Assembly: GCF_000499385.1 (NCBI RefSeq)
Contig: NW_013653608.1
Location: 1 to 39,274, forward strand
Reading direction: 5' to 3'
Length of the DNA: 39,274 bases
Origin: Eimeria necatrix
Lineage: Eukaryota; Apicomplexa; Conoidasida; Eucoccidiorida; Eimeriidae
Shown: one piece after another, positions 23,814 to 35,614 of the stretch
How positions within the stretch are numbered: position 1 is the first letter of the stretch
Layout of the letters: each line of letters begins with the position of its first letter
Program-made: the position numbers and the translations under genes
Notes under the pieces: generated by a model
The model's database searches: none
What the model was told of the DNA's origin: nothing
The model's input: the letters and a program-made list of their open reading frames with translations, nothing else

Positions 23814-25542
23814 TACTATGAATGACGCGATGCCCCCAACGAGTCCCCGTAATGGGGAGGCTGCCAGCATGTGCAATTTTCACTAATGCACAGATTGTAT
23901 GGCTGATTTGTTGATGTGACCAAATGCGCTCGACCGCCCTTCACCCACTATAGACTCAGCGGGGAGGTACTTTATTTGCGTCTTTGAATCGAATCACATT
24001 TCGCTGCCGATAAACTGAGCGTCGGTAGATCTGGACTTTGTGAAGGGAACAACGAATCTGTCCCTGCTCTTAAAAAAAATGCGTCAAGCGCAGCTGCTTT
24101 AGCATACGTGAATGTTCAGGTTTGAACAAGTGAATTGATTACGGAGGAACCATGCTTTGAATAGCAACATCCATTCCAGGGCTACACCATCGCTGTACAG
24201 AAGTGCGCAGGCGCGTGACGAAGGACGAGCCATGCAGCACCAATTTAGCCAGTACTATGCTCAGGACGGGATGCAACGTTTTTGAAATGATCACTCTTTT
24301 AGGGAAATTCTGGAAATGCATTGTTTCCTAGGATGTGTTGCGACGGCTTGCTTTGTTACGCACGGAGCTTACATTGAAGCCTCCTTCAGAACGCGCTGTA
24401 GTATCACAAATCTGCAGGCAAATCATCCCTTTTGCCAGCTATGGTGGGCTTCAGGTAACACAAAGACGCAGTGGCATTGCAATGTTTTCTGCTTGCTTCA
24501 TTTTTGGACAGCTCAGCAGCTTTTAGATTACATTCTGTGGCCCTGTCGTGACAATATGTGCGTGATTCTCCTCTGGAAGCCCTACAGCATGCAACAACTT
24601 CACATTGCACGTGTTAAGTGTTGAACCCTAGCAGCTGATGCTCTAGAATTTCATGCGTGGGCTGCTTCTGCAGCGATTGCCCCCTCAAAAGTGCCGTTCG
24701 TGCTGTACACGTACACATATACTCATCTTTTTATTCCCAATGGTGACTACAAGGATAGGAAAGATGGCAACAAGCTCACCAAAGCACATGAAAGAAGTGC
24801 GTAGCTCTCCTATCCCCCGTTTTCCATTCAGAATATTACTGGACTCCTCGCATAGCTTGTGAGCTGGAGCTCTTGCAACTCATTGGTGCCTGTATGACAC
24901 TGCTGTTCGCTAGCGTGGAACCTGACCTTGCTTGAAAAGCTTGTACTGACGCAATGCCTCAACTGCACACAAACCGGAGATAGTCTGGCGGCAGGCAGAA
25001 CAAAGGAATTGTTGGCTTTTACTTCAATGAGCCTGCTCTGTAGACAGTATGCTGATTCACTGCCTTTATTGCGTCAAGATCTCCCACTATCTTTGTCGTG
25101 CCCCAACGGCCGTTAAGATAAGGCTTACCATTTGGGTCCAGTGTGTGTAAATAAGTTGTCTCAGGCGTGGAGTAAGGTCTGGATGGCACTGGCCTAGATT
25201 GATTGGCTGAATCCCCGTTTCCCCTGCGCACGTCAAGAGCTGGAGAAGTGTTTCTTCCACGGTTTTTCAGACTGTGCGCGCACTCACAAACTCATATGCG
25301 CGTTCTAAGCGCGTAGCTCGCCTGGACAACACCAACTAAAAGGGCAGCGACGCAGTGTTCACGCGGCTCCCATGCGGCTTGGCCGTTTGACTTTGCTGCT
25401 TTAGGCAACGTACACAGAAAAGAGCACGTTTACGCAAGGCAGAAAACAGTGGCATGCAGATTAAGAGCTACAAATCTAGGTTCAAAGTGGTACGCATTAC
25501 TGTCTTACTCTCTACTTAAATTCACTGGATGTACAGGCAGTG
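23814..25542. other. No gene recognised
   Basis: Only short frames are present (largest 102 codons at 24316-24624), with no domain and no clear splice pair. An eight-A run near 24070 is among the longest homopolymers in the window. Confidence 0.55.
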
Positions 25543-25569
25543 CGTACCCCCTTCTCTGAAGGGGGTACG
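25543..25569 (+). other. Hairpin, 12-bp perfect arms, 3-base loop
   Basis: Arms 25543-25554 (CGTACCCCCTTC) and 25558-25569 (GAAGGGGGTACG) are perfect reverse complements around TCT, the tightest strong hairpin in the window. It abuts a copy of AGGCAGTGCG (25535-25544), a ten-base word found four times. Its C5/G5 core makes it thermodynamically very stable. It is not followed by a T run. Confidence 0.85.
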
Positions 25570-28500
25570 TCTACCGTGACACTAGCAGTGCAGTTGTGAT
25601 ATGACAGATATGAGCGATCTGCAGTTACATGCCGCTGTGCAGTGCCTGAATATCAAGAATCATCAGCAGTCTGCTATTATGGAGACTTCATGCTCTCGCA
25701 TTAAGAGTTTTGTAAAGCGCTGTGGCTTTTAAACGTTTCCAAAACACAGTGTATGGCTTCATCAGCTTTATGTTTAGTGTCATAACTACGCAGAGTTGGT
25801 GTTTGTAACAAGACGATATGCCTTTCGAGGAACTTTCGAACCTTTGCGTTCACAGCGTTTGTGCATGTTGCATGCTCGCGCGATTCCATGGGCGTGCTGG
25901 AGAGATTGTGGCTACTTTCTAAGCAAATATCCTGCTTACAAAGTTTGTATGTTTTGCGCTGTCATTTCAAATTCATTCGTAATGAGCTTCCCTTGCATAA
26001 GGTTGAGCGAGCTGTTTTGGTGGCCTACATTGGTACAGAGCTTTATATTGATTTACCCGGGAGCAAATCACTCACTGACAAACCTTTTTTCTAGCCAATT
26101 TCCAAGTTTTGCTTCTTATGGCGCGCATTTTAGCTAGCATTTCATCATTTGACAAGGCCATGCAAAAGCCAGTCTGCCGTGCTGGGGAGATTTCACATAT
26201 CTGCGGTCCATATGTCACTGTTATCCTTTAAACAAGTGCACGCAGGCTCAGTTCGTACAATCACTAATCTTCTTGGTCAATGAAGCTTATGTATGTCGTG
26301 CCCTAATTCCCACTCTAGTCAGTGAGCCTCTACTGTATCGTCACAAAATATGGGACGGCAACGAATGCGTTTAAAAAATTTTCATTTCTTGTGATTCTCA
26401 CGTTTCGCATCTCGGCGCCCTAACTTCTGAATCGAAATTCGGATGCGAAAAATACGAATAGCTACTCGCGCGTAGAGATATGCCCAGAGTTAGTTTTTAC
26501 AGCTATGTATTATTCGTTTGCTTGAGGACTTTCATGGGGCAACGACAGCCTGCTGCTAAAGCTGGTCAGGTGAAGGCGATGGCTTGCTTCAGACATGCAA
26601 ACGCCACGTAGTCAGTGGGAACCAAAATGGATGTACGACTACATTACCAATGCTGCTGCGCTTATTTGCACACTCTTTACCCTCAAAAATCAGCTTGTGT
26701 GTGGAATTTCGCGAAAAAGGCGCTGCTCCGTACACAACAAATACGAAGCAAATTCATGCGTGCTGCTGGAAGAACACTTTGCAGGGGGCTTTTTGGATGT
26801 TGCCCACTTTGAGACTGAGCCGCATGCATTAAACACATTGCTAAATTTCCGAAAGTGCACAAGAATTCGTAGCACGTAGCCAACACTCAACTTATGTAAG
26901 CCGTTACCCCACTGAAAGCCCCATCAGTCGACGCCAAATTAATCCTTTCTAAAATGGCAAAGTTTTGACAACTAATTTGGCCTTCACTAAAGATTGTACG
27001 CATTGCATGACATGCCAAGTACAGAATTGAAGAGCGTTGCTGGCAACCGCAGCAGACAGCATATTCTGTGCAATTCAAGTTTAAAAAGTATCTGTCTAGG
27101 GCTCGTGTTCAATGAAAGCCTTTGAACAAATTTACTCAAGCTGCTGCGGTCTTTAGTATAATTGGTGCAGTTGCCCGTGAATCGATCAATGCCCGCTAAA
27201 GTTTGTGCGCATTTTAAACCCTACTGCTAAAATATTGCATTCATTGCCAGCGTAGACACATTTATTGCTTAACGAGGGCTCATACATCTTCGCGGAGGTG
27301 GTAATTGCGTATTAAAAATGCCCAATACAAATCTTATTGCTGATCACGCGACTATAGTGCTATAGTGCGGAGCGGCACATTTTATTGCTGCAACAACTGC
27401 AAAGGAGTCTTTGATCGCCCCCAAAAGTCTCCGTGTTTTCCCCTCTCTTTTCTGAATTCTATTTACGAGGCAAAAGATTTTTGCCGGGCTGCCTGTAAGT
27501 CTTGATATTATGTTGCGGCTTGCTTCGAACTCAGCTTGTGCGCATCTTTCTTCCTGCTGTCATTCTGCCACCAAGCTATGCGCAATACTATTGTTATTTT
27601 CTGCGCATTTTGTCAATGAATACACTTCCCACGAGTTGCTTCTGTTTTGGTGCCTGTCTATGCTTTTCTGTGCCCAATGTGCAGCGTTTACGTACGCATA
27701 CTCCGGAGTTCTTGGGGCTGCAGGTCAAGTTGTACCGGATGTCTTGCAGATATGACGAAATGGATAAGGCTCACCTTCTCCGCACGTCCGGCACTCTAGC
27801 ACTTCCTTCTAGATCGTGCGTTCCTGGGGGGCTGTTTACTAAAAATATCGAGGTTTTAAAGGGTGCTAAACGTATTGATGCTACCATTGAAGCTACCAGT
27901 GTTTGAGGACAACACAATGGGAGCTTGGCTTTCGGGTTTCCTTACCTTCGGTGTGTACAGCCTTTCTAAGGCCGACGAAGTAAGATAACGTTTTAGGTTT
28001 TCCTCATCAAGGGAGTGCGCAGCGACCTCTCGAAACAGCTATATACATCTACGTTTTCTCCAAAGATACGCCAGCATATCCGCATTTTTGTCTGCTCTGA
28101 AAGAGCCAAGGCATATGGATTGATAGGAAGCAAGCCCTTCAATGGACAGGGATGCTATGGCATTAAACAAAGCTGTGCATCCATCACAAAGTGACATACA
28201 AAAAAGCGCAACTGATAACACAGCCCCAGGCAGGCGTGTGTACAGTGGCACGGTAGTTTATCAGCCTTTCCCTCAGCGTACGCATTTGCGCTGCAGGCAG
28301 TACGAAGACAAGAAAAGTGCTATTGCTTTTTTCGACGGAAATTCAAGGAGCTCACCTTTTGTGGACCTCCTTACACAGATACCGAATATTTAAAGTCCGC
28401 TTACGACGGCAAACGCCTGTTCAGACATAAACAAAGGCAACGGTGATCAGACTGTGCACGCTAACTATTTAATAGCACATAATGATGAAACGTGTTAACA

Positions 28501-30491
28501 GCTTACCTCATCGGAACTGACGGTCTAACTGTGAAAAAGGCAGTACGTCCAAAATGCAGACATATTCCTCTCTGTAGTTTGTTGGTGACAGCTGTTGTGT
28601 TGCCTTCATATGCCGAGCTACTTCTAACCAAGTAGAAAAATATTTCGTAGAGATGAACTATGGTGGAATTACGTCATAGCAACTCAATTGTCAAAAATGC
28701 GTGCTGCTGACCGTAAAGAATTTTTCTTGTTTGCCTGGCTACGTGCAGCTTGTACGTTTAATCCACAGCTGTCTTCGACTCTGTAATTTCGCCTTGAAAC
28801 GCCTTAGAGCGAGCTCCATTGCAGGAAACATACTAGTTTAGTGTCTCTTCGCAACATAACAAGTGCTACGGGGATATGCCGCGAAATGTCTTCGCAGCCA
28901 CAGTTGGACCGCGACACTGACGTACTGAAACCTCATATCTTGGCTTGCTAAACCCGAAAAGTATCTTTTGTTTTCGGTTAAAATTACACTCGACAGACAG
29001 TATGGAATGGAAAATATGCATAGTGCGGCCACCTCGTGTTTTCGGCGGTGAGGATGTTTCTTCGCAACCCAGTCAAGACGGCAGCATTTGGTGTGCCATT
29101 GCGTATATTCGCTTTTACATCGTTTTCTGCATATTTTCTTGAAACTTTCAAGATTTGCCTCGGCGCATTTTAGCATTTAATCTCGGAATATTCATGCGGC
29201 CACTGTAAGTAGACTGCTAAAAGCCGTGCAATCTTTACAGTGCTGCACGGTTACTCCTTTAAAAGTTCATCTTTTTAGTGTACCTGTAGCGCTTGGAAAG
29301 TGAGCACTGTTTAAACGCTTCCTATTTGATCGTTTTGTGGGCGCGCACAGATTGTAGGCCACTGCTTTCGTGAAGCGCGCCTGCGCTCGCGAATCTTCTG
29401 GACGTTTGCTACCCATTAAGGCTCTAAACGCTCACTCATGGCAAATGCCGGCTTCAAGTCATTTCGCTGCGTGCTGCTCTGCAAAGGCCGCATCACTAAG
29501 CCATGCCGACCCGGAGGCGTTCTTACCGCCCTGATACTTTTTCCGTTTTCTTATCGTCATGCGGTTCAACTTGGTAGACTTCCAGTTGCACGATGGCGAC
29601 ACTAATTTACTGCTTTGTTATGCACTGACAAGCTGCGTAGCTGCCGCAGTAAAAACTGAAAAAGCGACTCAAGCTGCGCAGAACACGCATCTGGATAAGC
29701 GCCTTTTAGCTTTCCAGGAACCATAAATCCCTGTGTTTGCAGATAAATTGACGTTTCAGACGAATCTGCAATTTTTTGGTGAGCGCTACTCTATAACGGT
29801 AGCGACGAGCCTACATTAGCATTGGCACAGAGAAATTGCATGGAGCAGGCGTTGGCTGGTTCCTACTATGCCGAAACGGATGAATAATTCTCAACTACGC
29901 GTGGCAAGAAAAGTGCACGCTTTTCGATCGACCGTTGCACAGAGCGTAGGCACCTAGCTTTTTCGGAACACAAATGGTTCCCCTCAACTTTCTGCTCTGC
30001 TGAGAGGTGATGCTATGTTTTTGTAGACTGGTGCCAAAAACGGTGAAGCGTGGATTTACATCAATGAGGACAGCGCCGTTTCTCTGGCACTGTACATTGG
30101 CTTGCAAACCAAATCTCATGATTATGTATGCGAACTGGAAAAAATGCCTTTGCTGAGTCCATGAGGAGACGCGATCGCTTGTTCAGAACCAGCGTGCACT
30201 TTTACAAAATCAACACGATACAACTAGCACACAGCTTGCAAAGAAACAAAATGTACGGGGCAATTGTATTTCTAACGCAGAAAGTCAGCAAGAGTGTATT
30301 GGGTGCTAGCTACACAGCACTTAGAATTGCACTTTCGTGGCTGGAGGTTTGCCTACAAAAACACAAGAACCGGCTTTTGCATTCACACAACATTCAACGC
30401 AGGCAGTAGGCACATTGCCCTTATAAAAGCTGCGAAGGGCTGCCTAGTCAAGGAGGAGCTTTGCGGGGACTTCGTGCATTCTTGAAAGATC
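25570..30491. other. No gene recognised, one weak exon candidate
   Basis: Apart from 26595-26879 the frames are short, overlapping and without domains (largest 27502-27906, starting at TTG). On the minus strand a pyrimidine-rich acceptor context ending CTTTTTCACAG lies about 22 bases before GTAAGC near 28505. This could bound a micro-exon but is too small to judge. A stem of nine pairs with a 13-base loop lies at 29222-29252. Confidence 0.5.
26595..26879 (+). CDS. ATG-started frame of 94 codons, unrecognised
   Basis: The frame starts at ATG and ends at TAG. The predicted peptide mixes aromatic, charged and hydrophobic residues fairly evenly, and many codons have purine-first form, which is mildly coding-like. 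Frames in the other two plus phases and on the minus strand are also open over much of the same stretch, so openness here is weak evidence. I see no domain, no signal peptide and no obvious splice pair. Confidence 0.18.
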   Translation: MQTPRSQWEPKWMYDYITNAAALICTLFTLKNQLVCGISRKRRCSVHNKYEANSCVLLEEHFAGGFLDVAHFETEPHALNTLLNFRKCTRIRST

Positions 30492-32007
30492 CTAGCAACT
30501 GAGAATAAGCTTCAGAGACATGATCCTTGTTTCTTTCTCAGTCCACAGCGCACTTTGCAATAGACAAAGCACTGTGCGTGTGCATTCAAGTGAGTGTAAC
30601 ACCAGTTTTAGACACCCCAGGAACACAGCAAGCAGATAGTCGGCGTTGAAATTGTACAAGCTCAGTAAAACGCCAAGTACACACTGCACTGGCGTGCCCT
30701 TACACTGCTGGCTGCAGCAAACGTTGCAGTTGTGCCTTATACACACAGAGATTTCCAATGTGCCAGCATTTCTCTCTCCTTTTTATCATTCAGCACGATG
30801 CCAGGCAAGTGGATGTAGTAGGAAGCTGCGTACGTGTAAACATCTAGCTTGCTGAAAGAATAAATATTTCTCACTATGAAGCTTTTGGTGTTATTGTAGA
30901 CCCGCAGAGCGGCACATGCAGCTCTGCACGTTTCGACTACGTCGGACTCTGCGCGCCTAGTGAAACCCCAAATTGTGCCAAAATCTCTACTTATGGCCGG
31001 CAAAATACACTTTACTTATTGCGATGATGCGAATTTCGTCACAGTGCCAGTGCTACTGGTTGACTTCGCAGAGCTTCCAAGAGTGAGAACGAGTTGGGCC
31101 TGAGGACTGCCTCCATCTGCGTGGGGTGATAAGAAAGCTGCCGAACATCAAAATTGTGTGAGGACGGTCTTTTCGACGTAGTGTGTCATGGAATGGTAAC
31201 ACATCCTTCCGGAACAAGCTATCATACATCATACTGGCATATTTGCTTGCTAAGCAATATATCTTCCCAAAGAGCCTTGGCTCAGGCTTTAAAACATGGC
31301 CGTCGTTGAGACGGATTCCATTACTACCTTGTGTCGTTGAAGGGCTTGTCGTCATCCTTGGTATTGCGCATGATATCATGCAAACAAGCTGTACACTCGA
31401 TACTCATGCGCTGCTGATCTACTCAGTCGTGATTTTGCATGTTTCTCACTCGGTTGTTATTAAATTAAGGTGAGCATCGCGCATCTCCTTCCGTCCAGCA
31501 CATTGTCTTTTGTCTGCCTCTCTGCTAGTTGACCGTCCTGTGTGGATGCCTTTGTATCTCCTTTTGAGGCGATTCATCTAGGGGCTTCATGAAGGTCATG
31601 GGGCGCCAACCCAGGATGTACGTTTTTGTTTTTGTTAAGATATGATTAAAGCCCGAATTAAATGCTGCTTGAGGCATGGTGAAGAGTTTTTGGCGTAAAA
31701 AATGAATCTGTGCAAGCAGCAACTCGATGAGCAAAAATCCCAGCAAGGTCTTTCAGTGCTCACAGACCTGTGAAACAGCGCGCATGAGGTCATGAATATG
31801 TGAGAGGTCTTGTAAGCATTCAGAGATTTTCATGTTTGCTATAGGCTCAAAACGATCGTAGGATGTGAACAACTGCCGTGTGCCCTTAACGTCACACACT
31901 CTCAGGAGTTCTGCCAGCTCCTTATCTGAAATACATTTCACTCGCATGTGGCCTATGTGGCAGTAGGCACTTTTATTTTTGAGGGCGTCCAAAGGTTTTC
32001 TAAGTGA
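30492..32007 (-). CDS. Cluster of coding-like minus-strand frames, possibly a decayed or split gene
   Basis: Four minus-strand open stretches lie in a row: 32007-31525, 31379-31053, 31003-30737 and 30758-30492. The first is one frame interrupted by a single TGA at 31755-31753. The last two overlap by about 20 bases in different phases, like one protein broken by a frameshift. The third shows many purine-first codons. CTTAG ends at 32000 and could be an acceptor for the first. I recognise no domain in any of them. Two chained frames of this total length are expected by chance about a dozen times in the window, so the chain alone proves little. It could be a pseudogene, exons of a gene, or noise. 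Confidence 0.2.
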
Positions 32008-32405
32008 TTATGACGAACGACGCCCTGCAGTCGGCCGTTGTCGGCCTACACATTTCTCATATGTGACTTAGCCTAGGCCATATTAAAGCACAATGCCGTT
32101 CACCATTAGGCAGTAAAGGTGAGAATGCCGAGCAGTACGCATACTTCATGACGCTTTTAATAAGCAATTTCCTGATGGCATCGGGTGACACGCGTTAGGC
32201 GGCCTCACTGGCTTTTACTCTTAAATTTTTACGGTGCAATATCATCAAGTGGAAAGTTCGTCTTACAAAATATGTGTCATTTTGGTTGACTGTTGTGTAT
32301 CAGGGCATAATTGAATACAAGGCCCTTGCAGGAGCCGTGGCTTTGTATGTAGTACGTGCTTCTTTTTCCATTACTGCTCTCAGTGGGCCCATTGGAACCA
32401 CTTAC

Positions 32406-32456
32406 CAAGCTCCCAAGGCATATCACTTCGTGACGGCTATATACTAGATTCGTGTA
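32406..32456 (-). CDS. Candidate 51-nt internal exon between good splice sites
   Basis: Reading the minus strand, a T-rich tract ending ATTTATTTTGCAG stops just before position 32456, and GTAAGT (32405-32400) follows immediately after position 32406. The 51 bases between are open and form 17 whole codons within a longer open frame (32495-32277). Both signals match the eukaryotic consensus closely. Without neighbouring exons the product is unknown. Joining it directly to the open stretch that starts near 31999 gives an immediate stop, so that particular pairing is not supported. Confidence 0.25.
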
Positions 32457-32495
32457 CTGCAAAATAAATGGATGAGCAACTAGCCGGGCGTGCAC

Positions 32496-34490
32496 CTTAC
32501 TTCATCTTGCTATGCGCCTGCTGACGTTGCTTGAGATATCTTTTTCACGCTCTTACATACGTGGAAGCATCATTCTCTATCATGAAGGGCTATCGTGGCC
32601 TCGACATCTTTCAGGATCCAGCATCGCTAATAAATGCTTTTCATCCAGTGCACTCAAGAGTGTCCCCAGAGCACTGGTATGAACGATGCCATGCGTTTAT
32701 AGTGAGAAGGGTTGATACTGGAAAGGCGTAATTGCGCGCTGGCAGCACGACTAAACATGGCAATGCACGAAGTGACTGCAGTGAAGTAGTGATGTATAAC
32801 ACTCGCTCCATGCGGCAAGCAGCCTGGTTTCTACATGGTTTATGTCTCTTCCAGTAGCAAAAGAGTAATTCCGCCTATTAGGCATTGATGGTTTAATCAA
32901 GGAAGTGGTCGCTTGCGAGCAAACTGTTTTTGTGGAGCCCTGAGCAATCATACTAGCTCCTATGGTGCAGCTCGAATGCAGCAGCAGCGGTCGTATCACC
33001 TTGAATTTTCATGGCAGTCCTTCTGGATTCGAGGGATTGGATATGGGAGATTCAATGAACGAGGCATATGGTGCCGAATAGCGGGGGAATTCAATAAGCG
33101 CGAACGATTTATTGCTTGCAATATGCGAATATCACGTTCAGTGCGTGCGTATTCACCTGATGGCGGCCTCTGCAACTGCTAAACAGGCAAAGCGCAGTAT
33201 CTACAGTAGTTTACAGCAGAGCGCAGAAGGGGTGTGCCGTGACGGGTACTGAATGTAGCGTCTTCACGACTTCATGATCCTTTGCCAGCATTTTCTCATC
33301 ATGCATTATTTCTTTTGTGCGGGTCACCTATTTCACTAGGTTCGCTTATGTGTGGATTTCAGCAGTAGTTCTGAGGCAACACCATGCTTTGTGGGTGTTA
33401 GTGTGATAAAATTTGAATGGCGCCTGTTTTTTGGAACTTCACCTTTAATGCGCCGACACTTTGTTCTTCACGAACCTCCCGGACCGACGCTGAAGCAACA
33501 GTAGTTCTCACTCTAGAGCCCATCCTGCTATTTTTGACCAGAGAGTAACTGGACGCCCCTTTAAATGTTCTGGGTGGACGTGACACTGGCAGACGCGAAC
33601 GAGCTTTCTTGGATATGCGTTATTCCGCATGCGCTGGGTATTCTCCATAAGGACGATGCGAAAAACATTCCCTGACGTTCGTGTTACTTACAGTTTCGCA
33701 AGGCTCTGTACATAAATAATTATTCCCTAGGTTTACTTAATAAATGCACCGAGCGTGCACTGTAGGCGTTGATTAGTTTCAGTACACTTAATATTTGGCT
33801 GCCCACGAACGGTGGTCTCCGCTGGAGAGATTCGAGAGATAAGGAATAGCATGTAATATGTGCTGCACTATCCGCGTTTCGGTGCGGCGTGAACATGAGC
33901 ACATGCATTAGATGGAGGCTCTCGTTGCTTTAATTTTTCATCGTGAAGGCTTAGGAAACTGTGAATGAACTTGTAAGACCTAGGAGGAAATCTCGTACTG
34001 CTAGCTTCGGCTTACCAGCTTGGCACGGATGCTGGATAGACTATTCCTGCACATGAACGGCACCTCTCTTGTGGCAAGCGTAGACCAGGTTTTCGCTGCA
34101 TTGGCGCGGCAATGGCATTTGTGTGTACTGGTGTATGGGGCAGACTTCCACCTTACAGGATGTTTTGCGTGCCATACGTCTATTGATTTTTCCAAGGCTG
34201 TGCGTGTCTTCTCTAAAATATTACCTGCCGCTTTTCACAACAAGCGCGGCTTGGCGGGAAAGCAGTAGATTAGCCAATGTGCTGGCTGCTGCATGTGCGT
34301 GAAGTCAGGGGGTAGCTTACAGGCACTGTACATACAGCCCAAAAAATCATTTTAGGCTGCCCGAACAACCGCTGCCTTTACTGTTTGCCGCAGAAATAGC
34401 TACAGCACATGTGTATGGAATAGGTCTTGAAGAAACTACTTGAGGTGCTGATCAATGCGCTAACCAGCCACTACAGAATTGCTGGCATAG
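32496..34490. other. No gene recognised
   Basis: Short overlapping frames only, the largest about 89 codons (32913-33182). No RNA gene, no repeat above about 15 bp and no mobile-element protein is seen. A CTG followed by GTAAGC on the minus strand near 34012 is an isolated donor-like site. Confidence 0.55.
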
Positions 34491-34702
34491 TATGTGGCAA
34501 TTGTAATATATTGTTTTAACCGGTGCCGTCTTTGTAGTGACTTGATTCGAGCCTGTCAGTATATGTCATCGCAATTTGTGAAGTTTCGTGGTGCTCGTGT
34601 GCTATGTGGCAGTGCTAATATGTTGCTTTAATCAGCGCCGTCTTTGTAGTGACTTGATTCGAGCCCGTCAGTATATGCCACCCCAATTTGTGAAGCTTCG
34701 TG
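34491..34702 (+). repeat. Tandem duplication, 112-bp period, about 87% identical
   Basis: Units 34491-34590 and 34603-34702 align over 100 bases without gaps and with about 13 differences, roughly ten of them transitions. They are separated by a 12-base linker that is not clearly alignable. The best-conserved core is a 28-base run beginning at GCCGTC. The higher divergence makes it older than the 53-bp duplication at 23.7 kb. The core contains GATTCGAGCC, which faintly recalls a tRNA B box, but no cloverleaf can be drawn. Confidence 0.9.
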
Positions 34703-34884
34703 AAGCAGGTTTTGCTGGAAAACGCGGTATCAAAGGCGCAAGTTCAACTTAAGTAGGCAAGCAAGCCTTCGCACGCCTGCTCCATCCGTACTGTGCGAAA
34801 TGAAGTTTCTGAAAATTACGAATAACGTATCCGTGCGCGTGGCTGAGTGCTTGCGTTCATTTTTGGTTGTTGACCTGCACTGCC

Positions 34885-35169
34885 ATGCATGAGCAATGCC
34901 TAGCGGGACAGCCTCTCCAAGTACACAAAGTGAATATACAATTAGATCAGAAGAACAAATGTTTTAGCAAATTTTTTCGCTCAAGTGACCTCTGCGCGCT
35001 TGGTGAGGTGCCAGACCTTGGAAGAAAGAAGCCTACGGTGAAACTACAGTTACCAAGGGTGACAGCATATAATTCGCAGCGTAAGGCTGCTGTTGCTGCG
35101 CAGCTAAAAGAGAAAGGCAGCTCGCTTGTTGCGCTGCAGTTTGTACGTATTCTACCAAGCTTATTTTGA
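34885..35169 (+). CDS. Open frame of about 95 codons, unrecognised
   Basis: The open stretch begins at least at 34867 without ATG; the first in-frame ATG is at 34885 and the stop is TGA at 35167-35169. The translation is lysine-rich with an even residue mix and an alanine/lysine/glutamate-rich segment near its C-terminal third, so it looks protein-like. GTACGT near 35143 could act as a weak donor. I see no domain and no firm acceptor. Confidence 0.2.
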   Translation: MHEQCLAGQPLQVHKVNIQLDQKNKCFSKFFRSSDLCALGEVPDLGRKKPTVKLQLPRVTAYNSQRKAAVAAQLKEKGSSLVALQFVRILPSLF

Positions 35170-35585
35170 ACAGCAGATGTGGCATGCATGGCGATTCACA
35201 AGCATCTAGATAATGGGCAGAAAGGATGAAAACAATTTATCAAATGCTTTCCTCATGATGGACTTTACTATTCGCCATGCGTGGAGGCTTATCGACAACG
35301 CTCTTTGACGTGAACGGGTACAACTGTACTGAACAGAACCAATGTAGTTCCTAACGGTAGAAGTTTCAGAGGGGTGAAGCTCTGCTCGTAATAGGCACCG
35401 AACACTTAACAAAAATAATCATCGCAGTCTCCTTAAAGAAGTACATACTGTTTCAAAGAACTGAAGCCTTCATGAAATCACATGGGCTTTGTACATCCCT
35501 CATAGGCTTCATATATCCCTCGAATGCTGGGAGGAATGACAATGCGCCAGAACGACTGTAGTAATGGACAATGAGTGAGTAGTAA
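35170..35585. other. No gene recognised
   Basis: Only short minus-strand frames cross this interval (for example 35206-35412), with no domain. No repeat is present until the hairpin at 35586. Confidence 0.55.
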
Positions 35586-35614
35586 ACGCCTACCGAGCTC
35601 CACTCGGTAGGCGT
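35586..35614 (+). other. Hairpin, 12-bp perfect arms, 5-base loop
   Basis: Arms 35586-35597 (ACGCCTACCGAG) and 35603-35614 (CTCGGTAGGCGT) are perfect reverse complements around CTCCA. It is the most G+C-rich of the long-armed hairpins apart from that at 25543. No open frame or T run explains it. Confidence 0.85.

Noticed and set aside
27518..27540. Minus-strand GAGTTCGAAGC as a tRNA T-loop
   Set aside because: Only the closing pair next to the loop fits; the rest of the T-stem is unpaired.
31525..32007. In-frame TGA at 31753-31755 as a selenocysteine codon
   Set aside because: There is no supported gene, no recognised selenoprotein context and no evident SECIS-like fold; a chance stop is simpler.
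34536..34560. GATTCGAGCC in the 112-bp repeat as a tRNA B box
   Set aside because: The T-arm does not close, no A box is present at the right distance, and no cloverleaf can be drawn.
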